Of a stretch of DNA of 64,000 nucleotides, positions 35,135-44,050 are shown piece after piece. The notes below the pieces were generated by a model that saw only the letters and a program-made list of their open reading frames with translations, did not search any database and was not told the origin of the DNA. The DNA is taken from assembly GCA_963708515.1 (NCBI GenBank), contig CAVPSX010000018.1, positions 248,001 to 312,000 on the forward strand. Reading direction: 5' to 3'. This DNA is from JAPLJM01 sp963708515 (GTDB taxonomy: Bacteria > Desulfobacterota > Syntrophia > Syntrophales > Fen-1087). Numbering within the stretch: the first letter of the stretch is position 1; every line of letters starts with the position of its first letter. The position numbers were made by a program, and so were the translations under genes.

Positions 35135-37033
35135 CTATTTGAGAACGCTGCCGGCATCTTGTGGCGTGTACTCGGGTACAATCTCCTGAAGCTTTTTCTT
35201 GATGGCTTGAGCATCATGGCAAAGGGCAACGTCGGACAAAATGCCCAGCTCGGTATCGAGCCATACGCTAAACTGCGCACGATCGTTTGAAGCGTTGAAC
35301 ATTCCGTCGGATCGAAGCACCATGATTTTCTTATGGTCGGTGGGAACGATCCCCTCTCCGACGGTGATCAGTTCCTCGTAGAGTTTTTCACCTTCCCGCA
35401 GGCCCGTAAAGACGATCTTGATATCCCTGTCCGGCTCCTTGCCGGAAAGCCGGATCAGGTCTCTCGCCATATCGGCGATCCTGACAGGTGTGCCCATCCT
35501 CAATATGAAAATTTCCCCCCCCTCACCCATGGCGCCCGCCTGCATGATCATCTGGGCGGCCTCGGGAATGGTCATGAAATAGCGGTTGACTTCGGGATGG
35601 GTCACCGTCACAGGCCCGCCATGCTCGATCTGCCTCCGGAAGATGGGGACAACGGATCCCGAAGACCCGACAACATTGCCGAACCGCACGGCCATGAACT
35701 TTGTGCGGTTTCCCTGAAAGGATTGCAGGAGTAGCTCGGTGACGCGCTTGCTGGCCCCCATGACATTGGTCGGCCTGACCGCCTTGTCCGTGGAAACGAA
35801 GACGAACCGCTCTGTTTCATGCCTGCGGGCTGCCTCCATGACGACACGGCTGCCGATGATGTTGTTGAACACGGCCTCCCAGGGATTCTTTTCCAGCATG
35901 GACACATGCTTGTAAGCCGCCGCATGGAAAACCACATGGGGATGGTATTTATCGAAAACCGACGCCATGAGTTTTTCATCCTGGACAAGGCCCAGCAACG
36001 CCTCGCATCGGTCGAAGTGCATTTCGTTGCGAAGCTCCAGCGCGATGTGAAAAAGGTTTGCCTCGTTTGCATCCAGGAGGATCAGCATCTGCGGCTGGAA
36101 CCGGACAATCTGCCGGCACAGCTCAGCGCCGATCGACCCACCGCAACCTGTGACCAGGACGGTTTTACCGTCGAGATAGCCCCGGATGCCGTCCATGTGG
36201 AGCTGCACCGGCGAACGTCCCAGGAGGTCCTGATAATTGACGTCCCTGAGGGCCTTGATGCTGACCCGGCCGTCAATGATCTCTCCGATGGCCGGCAGGG
36301 TTTTGTAGGCAATATGGCAGGCCTTGCAGGTACTGACAATCCGGCGTATCTGATCTCCCGTTGCGGATGGGATGGCAATCAGGATCTCATTGATGCTTTC
36401 ATCCTCGACCAGCTTGACCAGTTCGTTCATCGAACCCAGTACCGGTATCCCGTGGATCGATCGGCCATGCTTTTTCACGTCATCATCAATGAAACCGACG
36501 ACGTTATAAGGGAGGTGATCGTTTTCGATGATTTCCCGCAACATCTTCTCTCCGGTGGTTCCGGCACCGATGATGAGAATGCGTTTTTGTTGAGTGGCCG
36601 GAATGAAGACGGCCTGTCCGTTCCGGCCGAATCTGACGTAGTAAGTTCTGATGGCCATGCGCAGACCGCCGGCCAGCAGAAACGTCAAACCGCCGTCGAT
36701 CAGGAAAACAGCCCGGGAATACCCCTCGAACCGATAAACGATCAGGATGAAGGCCATGATCAGAAGTGCCGAGGTCGTCGAAGCCTGCAGAAGCCGCCAG
36801 AAATCCCGGCTGCTGGTGTAACGCCACATTCCTTTATACAGACCGAACAGGAAGAAAGTAAACAGTTTCAGCAGAATCACCATAACCAGCATGCCCCTGA
36901 GCTGACCGGCAAAATGTGCGTCCAGGGAAAATTCAAACCGGAAGAGATAGGCAAGGGTCAGTGCCGCAGCGAAGAGGAGCGCATCGCTTAAAAGCATCAG
37001 GTAAAAATTGGCGTTTTTAAACTGCACTTTCAT
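35135..37033 (-). CDS. Membrane nucleotide-sugar dehydratase (WbpM/CapD/FlaA1 family)
   Basis: A 632-residue UDP-GlcNAc 4,6-dehydratase-type enzyme. It has four N-terminal membrane helices (about 10-120), a first Rossmann region (ILIIGAGTTGEKML), then the catalytic SDR domain (VLVTGCGGSIGAELCRQI; VFHAAAYKHVSMLE; FVSTDKAVRPTNVMGASKR). The last motif is the large-form active site, where the usual Tyr of YxxxK is Met. It supplies UDP-4-keto-6-deoxy-GlcNAc. The order reductase, sugar-1-phosphate transferase, then this gene equals wbpV-wbpL-wbpM of Pseudomonas aeruginosa O6. It is the last gene of the minus-strand cluster. Confidence 0.93.
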   Translation of the reverse strand: MKVQFKNANFYLMLLSDALLFAAALTLAYLFRFEFSLDAHFAGQLRGMLVMVILLKLFTFFLFGLYKGMWRYTSSRDFWRLLQASTTSALLIMAFILIVYRFEGYSRAVFLIDGGLTFLLAGGLRMAIRTYYVRFGRNGQAVFIPATQQKRILIIGAGTTGEKMLREIIENDHLPYNVVGFIDDDVKKHGRSIHGIPVLGSMNELVKLVEDESINEILIAIPSATGDQIRRIVSTCKACHIAYKTLPAIGEIIDGRVSIKALRDVNYQDLLGRSPVQLHMDGIRGYLDGKTVLVTGCGGSIGAELCRQIVRFQPQMLILLDANEANLFHIALELRNEMHFDRCEALLGLVQDEKLMASVFDKYHPHVVFHAAAYKHVSMLEKNPWEAVFNNIIGSRVVMEAARRHETERFVFVSTDKAVRPTNVMGASKRVTELLLQSFQGNRTKFMAVRFGNVVGSSGSVVPIFRRQIEHGGPVTVTHPEVNRYFMTIPEAAQMIMQAGAMGEGGEIFILRMGTPVRIADMARDLIRLSGKEPDRDIKIVFTGLREGEKLYEELITVGEGIVPTDHKKIMVLRSDGMFNASNDRAQFSVWLDTELGILSDVALCHDAQAIKKKLQEIVPEYTPQDAGSVLK

Positions 37034-37045
37034 GAGGGGTTACCC

Positions 37046-38127
37046 CTATGCCCTTTTTTCATTCGCTATTTTACGGATACGCGCCGTCAGCAGCGTGAAG
37101 CCGATGAAACAAAGCGTCAGAAAAATCAAAACGGCCGGCGCCCCATAGGAGGTATATGCAAGCAAGACGCCGGCGCCGATCGCAAGTTGCACTGCCGCGT
37201 ATGCCGAAGAAATCTTCCAATGGGCAAATCCGAATTCATTGGCCAACAACTGGTACAAGTGACGGCGGTGGGACTGAGTCAGGTCTTCGTGGTTCCTCAA
37301 GCGGACCGTCATGGTCGTCAATTCATCCGCATAAAAAGGGAAAAGCAGCGCTGCGAAACAGACCATTTCCACATAATTCCGGGATAGCGTCACGACAAGG
37401 CAGGCAAAGACGAATCCCAGAAGAACGCTGCCCACATCTCCCATGAAGACCCTGGCCCGGGGCATGTTAAACGGGAGATAACCGAGGCATGCCAGAGAAA
37501 CACATATCGAAAGCAACGACAGGGCGTTCTGCAAGGCATCCTGGGACGGACGATCCAGGGTATAGACGCCCAGCAGACCGAACCCGATCACCCCGCTGAG
37601 ACCGGCAATGCCGTTGATACCATCCATGAAATTATAGAAGTTGGCCGTCCCGAGAACAAAAATGAAAATCAGCGGCAGGACCAGCAGGAACAGGAACGGG
37701 AACAATCCGAGCGGTGACAGGGTATAATTGGCTATCAGACGGGGCAGCAACGGGAAAAAGGAGAATGAGGGTCGAGAGAACCTGGATGACGAGACGCAAT
37801 GTCACCGAGATCCGGAAATAATCGCCATATAAGCTGATGGCAGGAAATGAGGATCGCGGCAAACAGAAAGGTCGTCGGGATTCTCAGCGTAAGCCCCGCC
37901 ACGATAAAGGCCGCAAGGATCCCGACACCGGCGCCACGCGGCGTCGGGACGGTGTGGGAACTGCGTTCGTTGGGGATGTCCAGCAGGCGCTCCCGAAACG
38001 CCATGCCGGCGATCAGCCAGGCGCCCGCTGCCCCCAGACCCACACAAACCAGGAAAAGCAGAGCTGTCCTGTATTGGGTGACCAGCGCTACAAGTTGAAT
38101 GAAGAATGTTGCCGGGTCATGAATCAT
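37046..38127 (-). CDS. Polyprenyl-phosphate sugar-1-phosphate transferase (WecA/WbpL family), two frameshifts
   Basis: Starts O-antigen synthesis by moving a sugar-1-phosphate onto undecaprenyl phosphate. The first piece (start ATG 38127) has membrane helices and the family motif LLDIPNERSSHTVPTPRGAG. A middle piece in another frame gives YGDYFRISVTLRLVIQVLS. The last piece gives LGTANFYNFMDGINGIAG, the catalytic motif, and ARVFMGDVGSVLLGF. Frames change near 37840 and 37745; I treat them as sequence errors because all conserved blocks remain in order. The expected whole is about 360 residues. The start overlaps the end of the epimerase gene by 4 nt. Confidence 0.85.
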
Positions 38128-39137
38128 ATCTCGCCTGACCGTCGCATTTCGGTCACCGCCTTCTGCCATCCCGTCGCCAGATCGTATTGCGGAACAAAAC
38201 CGATCTGCGTGCAAAAACGCCTCCCGTCCACGGCCATATCCTCCATGTACTTGTCGACCGTCGCCCGCACGACAGGCGAGCGCAAACTGCAAATCCGGGC
38301 GCAATCTTCCAAGAAACCCGCCAGGAAGCGGACGGGACCCGCGGGCAATATCAAACGCGGCGACCTGCGGCCAAGGGCGCCGCAGAGTGTCTCGATGATG
38401 ACCTTCATGGTATGAAACTGTCCGTCCGTAACGTTGTAAATCCGGCCCCCTGCGTCCGGATGGATGGCAGCCAATACAGCAGCGTGCGCCACGTCCTTGT
38501 CATAAACCAATGTGCGCCGGTTGAAACCCTTCCCAACCGGTATGAAGCGGCCTTTCGCCAGAGCGTGCACGAGGCGCCGGTAATTCCCCTTCATTTTAGA
38601 ACCATACACGGCACCCAGGCGCAAGACAGTCCCTATAGGCCGGCCATGCGCATCTTTGGCTTCCAGCACGATTTCTTCCGCATCAAGCTTGGTCCGGGCA
38701 TAGAATGTATTGGGACACGGCGGCGTATCTTCCGTCAATATCCGCCCACCGGACCGCCCGTAAACGGCAATCGTGCTGAAGATCACAACACGCCTGACGC
38801 CGGCCTGAATCGCCGCCGCAACCACGGTCGCCGTTCCCCCCACGTTAATCCTCTCATATTGATCCTGCAAAGCCGGGGGCGGGTTTTCAACATGCAGCAA
38901 CGCAGCCATGTGAATCACCGCTTCAATGCCCTGCATGGCCGCACGTACAGCCGCTATATCCGCCACATCGCCGGTCAGCGTCTGCACATCATCCGGCCAG
39001 GCGTCTGCCGGTGGGGGATCGATGGACAGAGTGCGGACAGGGTAACCCGCGGCACGGAAGGCCTCAACCACAAGCGGCCCGACAGCGCCGGTGGCCCCTG
39101 TCACGAGAACGGCAGGAAGACGCTTCGCTACAGCCAC
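38124..39137 (-). CDS. NAD-dependent epimerase/reductase (WbpV-like)
   Basis: An extended SDR protein of about 337 residues: VLVTGATGAVGPLVVEAF, VIHMAALLHV, IFSTIAVYGRSGG, the catalytic FYARTKLDAEEIVLE (YxxxK) and LRLGAVYGSKMKGNY. In the wbpV-wbpL-wbpM arrangement the first enzyme reduces the 4-keto product of WbpM to UDP-QuiNAc or UDP-FucNAc; I suggest this by synteny. I chose GTG 39137, just inside the end of the upstream glycosyltransferase (10-nt overlap). It overlaps the next gene by ATGA. Confidence 0.85.
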   Translation of the reverse strand: MAVAKRLPAVLVTGATGAVGPLVVEAFRAAGYPVRTLSIDPPPADAWPDDVQTLTGDVADIAAVRAAMQGIEAVIHMAALLHVENPPPALQDQYERINVGGTATVVAAAIQAGVRRVVIFSTIAVYGRSGGRILTEDTPPCPNTFYARTKLDAEEIVLEAKDAHGRPIGTVLRLGAVYGSKMKGNYRRLVHALAKGRFIPVGKGFNRRTLVYDKDVAHAAVLAAIHPDAGGRIYNVTDGQFHTMKVIIETLCGALGRRSPRLILPAGPVRFLAGFLEDCARICSLRSPVVRATVDKYMEDMAVDGRRFCTQIGFVPQYDLATGWQKAVTEMRRSGEI

Positions 39138-39955
39138 TTCCAGCCCCACTTGTTGAAATAACGGCACATGCTGACGATAAAGATCATCGTCATCCTTATA
39201 TTCTTATGGGACTCCCTTGTCCAGTAATGAATGACAGCCGCCTCCGGACAGTAAACCGTTCTAAATCCGTTCTGCTGGAATTTGCGGCTCAAATCAAAAT
39301 CTTCCAGATACAGGAAATATCTGGAATCAAAACCGGCCACCGCTTTCAGTACGCTGGTACGGCAAAGCATGAACGCGCCGGTCATCACCTCCACTTCGCA
39401 TATCTCATCGTATCCCACATCCCTCATCTCGTAGTGATCCAGACGCCGCCTGAACAGAGGCTGCAGAAGGTGCGGCATGAAACGACGGATAAAAAAATCC
39501 ATGACGCTCGGGTAGCGCTTGTTAAGATACTGATCCGAGCCATCCTCATTCAGTATCCGCGGGCAGACCATTCCCGCGTCCGGATTGTTTTCCATGAATG
39601 TGATCAGGGAGCGAATGGTTCCCCGTGGAATCAGGATATCGGGGTTAAGCACAAGGTGGTATTTTGACGGTTTTTCCTGGAAAATCGCCCAGTTGTGTGC
39701 CATGCCATACCCGGCGTTTTTGCCGTAAGAATGGTAGGATACCGGCAGCCCGTCGAATGCGGAATGCAAATCGGCTGAGGGAGAATTGTCAACGATCGTC
39801 AAGTGTACGGAACAGTCGGTGTCCAAAAAACTCGCGGCGGTTCTCCTGACCACATCCGGAGAGTTATTGTAAATGACCATGGACGCCGTGCAGTCGTACA
39901 CAACACACCCGTTTTCTTTCATATTCAATATTGCGGCCGTGCTGGAGTCCCCCAC
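39128..39955 (-). CDS. Glycosyltransferase family 2 (WbbL-like)
   Basis: A protein of about 275 residues with a GT-A fold: ASMVIYNNSPDVVRRTAASF, LTIVDNSPS, KNAGYGMAHNWAI and the metal/sugar site HLVLNPDILIP (DxD-like NPD). EVEVMTGAFMLCRTSVLKAVAGFDSRYFLYLEDFDLSRK is typical of rhamnosyl/fucosyl-transferases of the WbbL group. Donor unknown. The GTG at 39955 is the furthest open start; an ATG at 39922 is also reasonable, and neither has a strong ribosome site. It lies 3 nt after the upstream glycosyltransferase. Confidence 0.88.
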   Translation of the reverse strand: MGDSSTAAILNMKENGCVVYDCTASMVIYNNSPDVVRRTAASFLDTDCSVHLTIVDNSPSADLHSAFDGLPVSYHSYGKNAGYGMAHNWAIFQEKPSKYHLVLNPDILIPRGTIRSLITFMENNPDAGMVCPRILNEDGSDQYLNKRYPSVMDFFIRRFMPHLLQPLFRRRLDHYEMRDVGYDEICEVEVMTGAFMLCRTSVLKAVAGFDSRYFLYLEDFDLSRKFQQNGFRTVYCPEAAVIHYWTRESHKNIRMTMIFIVSMCRYFNKWGWKWL

Positions 39956-39958
39956 CGG

Positions 39959-40924
39959 CTATCGTAAACCAGCCCGCAATGGACGATCATTTTCCTCATG
40001 TCCGGCAACCGGTTGATAGCTTCCACCCCGCCCCAAAAGACCGTCCCACAAGCCGCGTAACATCATTGTAAAATTACGGCGACGTGGCGGGACAACGATG
40101 GTGAAGATGAGCAACTTCGCACAGATCCGAAAGTGATCTTTCACAGCCCATAACAGAGGGGTATAGGATCGGTTATGAAGCCGTACCCGATTGCGCATCA
40201 TGTAATAAAGGCGCAGCGGTTTGTGTACAGTTGCCTGCCGCCACCGAAGGAACCAGAATCGCTTTACTGCATCACCCAGGTTGTGTTCCATGACAGCGCC
40301 AACATCTCCATAGAGTTTGAAACCAAACGAAGCCGCCCGGAAACACCACTCTACATCAACGTTGTCTATGAAGAAACTATCATCCATGCCGCCGACCGTG
40401 TTAATCACATCAAGAGGAATCAGACTTCCCGAAGAAATGATGATGTCCACGAGCACCGGCTCACTTTGATCAGGGGGCAAGTGAATAAGGTTGCTCGTTA
40501 GGCCCAGACGAATAAAGTGAAACGCTTTCAAGGTAGTCGTGTATTGGAGTTTCGGCCCTATTGCGCCTGCCTTCCTGCCCGAACGCTCAAGTGCGGTTAA
40601 AGAACCCATCAGTCTCTGGACCATGTTTGATGCGGCAATGCTGTCCTGATCCATCAACAGTACGTGCGAAAATCCATGTTGCCCTGCCCAGGAAATGCCG
40701 CTGTTTTGCCCTGCAGCCACACCGACATTGGTCTCCATGACAATATGGGTGATCGCTCCGCGCTTATCCTCATCCGCCAGCCACTGCCGCACTTGTGGAT
40801 CTGCGCCATTGTCGATAATAATCACCGCACCGACCTGCGGACGCATCGCATCAACTGCACGGGAAAGCAGCACAGGATTAGGGAAGTAGCATACGAAAAT
40901 GGCGCAAACGCTGTCGATTTTCAT
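39959..40924 (-). CDS. Glycosyltransferase family 2 (rhamnosyltransferase-like)
   Basis: 321 residues: CAIFVCYFPNPVLLSRAVDAM, VIIIDNGADPQVRQWL, ETNVGVAAGQNSGISWA, HVLLMDQDSIAA and GGMDDSFFIDNVDVEWCFRAASFGF. The DQDS motif and the FIDNVDVEWCFR segment are those of bacterial rhamnosyltransferases (RfbF/RfbN group), so dTDP-rhamnose or a related deoxysugar donor is likely. The ATG at 40924 overlaps the preceding gene's stop by 4 nt (ATGA), so I prefer it to the codon at 40936. Confidence 0.9.
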   Translation of the reverse strand: MKIDSVCAIFVCYFPNPVLLSRAVDAMRPQVGAVIIIDNGADPQVRQWLADEDKRGAITHIVMETNVGVAAGQNSGISWAGQHGFSHVLLMDQDSIAASNMVQRLMGSLTALERSGRKAGAIGPKLQYTTTLKAFHFIRLGLTSNLIHLPPDQSEPVLVDIIISSGSLIPLDVINTVGGMDDSFFIDNVDVEWCFRAASFGFKLYGDVGAVMEHNLGDAVKRFWFLRWRQATVHKPLRLYYMMRNRVRLHNRSYTPLLWAVKDHFRICAKLLIFTIVVPPRRRNFTMMLRGLWDGLLGRGGSYQPVAGHEENDRPLRAGLR

Positions 40925-42847
40925 TCGGATGGCCATCGGGGGAACCGGTGGTAGGATGCCGTGGAAATGGAGTAATCTTCCCGGTAGCGGGTCAGGTGGG
41001 GGCTGTAAAAAGGATCATTTCTCAAGAGGCTCCCCCAGCGCGCTTCCATCAATTCGATTTCGCCCCGGAAACGGATCTGCTTTTCGATCGTATCTTCCGG
41101 ACCCCGCGTTTTTGATTCGTGATGGTAAATCTTCAGATGGGTCAGGCAAAGGTTATAATAACCGGCTTTCAGAAGCCTGATACAGAAGTCGACATCATTG
41201 AACGCTACCGGAAGGGCTTCCTCAAAACCGCCTGCCTCCAGAAATCTTTCTTTTTTAACCATAAGGCAGGCCGCCGTCACGGCGGCATAGTTCGCCGTGA
41301 TCCGCAGCCGGTCGAAATAACCGGGCAGGTCGTCCGAAAAGTATTTATGACTGTGGCCGGCAATGCCGCCGATACCGAGCACGACGCCGCCATGCTGAAC
41401 GGTATCATCGGGATAGAGCAGTTTCACGCCCACAGCGCCCACCCGGGGCCGCATCGCCTGGGCGGCCATGTCGGTCAGCCAATCCTCTGAAACCACTTCA
41501 ATGTCGTTGTTGAGCAGCAGCACCAGGTCTCCCCTGGCATTCCGCACACCCTCGTTGATCAGGGCTGGAAAATTGAAGGGGATTGGAAGCGGCACGACAT
41601 GGAAACGGCCGGGTTTGTTCTCCTGCCACCGGCGGAACAGATCCAGGGTTTCCGGTTCCCGGCTGTTGTTGTCGACGATGATCACCTCAAAACGGTCGTA
41701 GGCGGTCCTGTTAAAGATGGACTTGAGGCAGTTTCCGAGAAGCGCAGAGAGGTCCCGCGTCGGAATAATGATTGATATCAGCGGCCGGCCCTGAAGGCGG
41801 TAACGCACGCGGTAGCGTCCGGACAAACCGTCAACCGGCTCCGCCATGGCATCTTCTCTCCGCCGTTGCAGGGCCTCCCGGATGGCCAGGAGACCGGCAT
41901 CCTGGGCATAGTGCTTCGACTGGAAGTCGGCGGCGCTGGAGGCCGGGATGGAACGCCAGTGATAGAGCACGCGGGGGATATGGCGGATCTCTTTCGCATG
42001 CTCGGTCAGACGGAGCACCAGGTCATAGTCCTGGCTCCCCTCAAAGCCTTCCCGGAATCCTCCGATCCGCCGTACTAGTGCGGTCCGGTACACCCCCAGG
42101 TGGCAGGTATACATGAGAGAAAGGAAGGTGTCGGGCGACCAGTCCGGCTTGAAAAAGGGTGAATGCCTTCTGCCCTGCGCATCGATCTTGTCCTCGTCAC
42201 TGTAGATCATGTCCGTTCCGGGCTGACGGTCGATCACGGACACAACCTCGTAGAGGGCATCGGGCGTCAATTCATCGTCATGGTCCAGCAGCGCCACATA
42301 TTCCCCGGTCGCCAGGGACAGGGCTGAATTGGACGCCGCCGAGATGTGTCCGTTGGCCTCCCGGAAAAAAACACGAATGCGACTGTCTCCGGCTATGTAT
42401 TCCTCCAAGAACGGGACGCACATGCGGCGCCGTGGAGGCGTCATCGGCAATGCAAAGTTCCCAGTGGGGATAGAGCTGAGCCAGAACCGAATCCAGGCAT
42501 TTTCGCAGCCAGGTTTCGTCGGTATTGTAGACGGGCAGCAGGATGGAAATGAGCGGCCGGCGGGACAGCTTCCCCACCTCCCTGCGAATCCGGTCGCAGT
42601 CCCCGTCCGTCAAGCGATGCTGTCTCTGCCAGCGTTCATACAGCTTGCTCTCCGCCAGGTAAAAACGCTCCACAAAGGTATACCACAGGCCGAGCCACCC
42701 CTCCTGACGGAGAATGCGACGGGCCCTCTTCATACGGCGGGGTAACGCCTTCAGGAAAGACCCTATAGGGACGAGGAGAATGCGGATCAGCGTCCGGAAC
42801 TTCCTCAGGATCACAGAAGGCGTGATTTTTTCTTTTGTTTTGATCAA
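40921..42847 (-). CDS. Two-domain glycosyltransferase family 2, one frameshift
   Basis: About 640 residues once one extra base near 42424 is removed. A helical N-terminus is followed by a first GT2 domain (PLISILLPVYNTDETWLRKCLDSVLAQ, ELCIADDAST, then in the second frame ANGHISAASNSALSLATGEYVALLDHDDEL). A second GT2 domain follows (ISIIIPTRDLSALLGNCLKSI, VIIVDNNSREPETL, LVLLLNNDIEV, EALPVAFNDVDFCIRLLKAGY). Such tandem GT2 proteins build O-antigen or core glycans in several bacteria. TTG 42847 is the only upstream start before a stop, with AAAGG 9 nt before it. It ends overlapping the next GT2 gene by 4 nt. Confidence 0.85.
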
Positions 42848-42945
42848 GGTTCAAGACCTTTGAACATCGCGATGGGACCTCATTTCAGCCCTAAAGGAAC
42901 AGGATCGCAGCTTACCGCCCACGGTAGAACGGCGGGCATTGCCTC

Positions 42946-44022
42946 TCAGGGCGACAGCGGAACCTTTTTCCAGCCGTCACTCTGCGTGAACTCCCGGGAG
43001 GAAAAGCACCAGATGACGAGCTTCTTCGCTTTCCAGTATTGGGGATCCCGCTGGGCTCTGCGCAGCAGGTTCACGCGCGCCGGGGTGGCGCCGGAGCCGC
43101 GCACCGCGGCCAGATCCACCGGGAACCCCAGCTCCAGCGCCAGCTGATCGGGCAGGCCGGCATCGCGGGCATGCATGTCCTCCCCGGCATGGAAGACGAG
43201 ATTGTGGCTGTCGCCCACAAGCAGGACCGGGCTTTTCCGGTCAGGGGCGATGGGCATCGGTGCGTCCGTACTGCCCGAAGCGACCTGGCGGATCGATACA
43301 ATCTCCTGAGAAAGGCCCTTCCCTCCTATGTCCTTCCAGAGGTCTCCCGTAATAGGCAGCGATTTCCATGTCGTCCGATAAGCTGACTTCGGTATCGCTT
43401 TCATCCAGAGTCGTCCCTGAATCTCCTCACGAATCTTCCGGGCGGCCAGAACACAACCATTTCCCGACCAATGGGTGTCCTGTTTACAGAACAGCGCTCC
43501 ATCCCGATGAAAACGATTTGCCAGGAACAAGGGCGTCAGATCGAGAACCAGAATGCCCTCTTTCTGCAGAAGCTTGTAGAAGGCCTGTAGCTCACTGTCG
43601 ATGCGCACCGGCGGATTTTCACGGGAAACTGCCATTTGATCGGACAGGAAGTCGGGATAGATCACGCTCTTGGGCGGAACAGGCACCATGATAAGCTCGA
43701 TGCCCATCTTCTTGAGCTGCCTGTGAAAATCAAGAATTGCCGGAAGGGGATCGGCGAATTCCGGTTTGGTCGCCCTGCTGACCTTTTCGGCTGATTTGCC
43801 CCAGAAGCGACCCGCGGAAACGAAGCGAAGCTCCGGACCAAAGAATAGCCACCCCTCCTTGCCGGGAACTGTAATGGTTCCCCGCTGGTCTGCCGATCGG
43901 GCCGAGGAGGCAAACTGATCGAGCACCTTCCGGATGGAATCCGCCTCTGCGGCAAAAGATATCAAGGCCATGCCACAGAAACCGATAACCGCCAGCATCG
44001 TAAGAATATTTCTCCTCTTCAC
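42946..44022 (-). CDS. AlgX/AlgJ-like SGNH O-acetyltransferase, secreted
   Basis: A 358-residue exported protein. The signal peptide (NILTMLAVIGFCGMALISFAA) is followed by the AlgX/AlgJ catalytic fold: GKEGWLFFGPELRFVS, ELIMVPVPPKSVIYPD, the DTHWSGNGCVLAARKI motif (DTHW, Asp/His pair) and the nucleophile in VLLVGDSHNLVFHAG (GDSH). It is expected to act in the periplasm, passing acetyl groups to a polysaccharide. GTG 44022 has GAGGGG upstream. It is the last of an MBOAT-plus-two-AlgJ set, 28 nt after the larger paralogue. Confidence 0.85.
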   Translation of the reverse strand: MKRRNILTMLAVIGFCGMALISFAAEADSIRKVLDQFASSARSADQRGTITVPGKEGWLFFGPELRFVSAGRFWGKSAEKVSRATKPEFADPLPAILDFHRQLKKMGIELIMVPVPPKSVIYPDFLSDQMAVSRENPPVRIDSELQAFYKLLQKEGILVLDLTPLFLANRFHRDGALFCKQDTHWSGNGCVLAARKIREEIQGRLWMKAIPKSAYRTTWKSLPITGDLWKDIGGKGLSQEIVSIRQVASGSTDAPMPIAPDRKSPVLLVGDSHNLVFHAGEDMHARDAGLPDQLALELGFPVDLAAVRGSGATPARVNLLRRAQRDPQYWKAKKLVIWCFSSREFTQSDGWKKVPLSP

Positions 44023-44050
44023 TCTTTTACCCCTCTGAAAAACCGCGCTG

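Noticed and set aside
35819..36991. Plus-strand open frame of 390 codons opposite the wbpM-like gene
   Set aside because: Antisense of a clearly conserved dehydratase; no recognisable motif of its own.
38187..39161. Plus-strand open frame of 324 codons opposite the epimerase
   Set aside because: Antisense shadow; the minus-strand protein has all SDR motifs.
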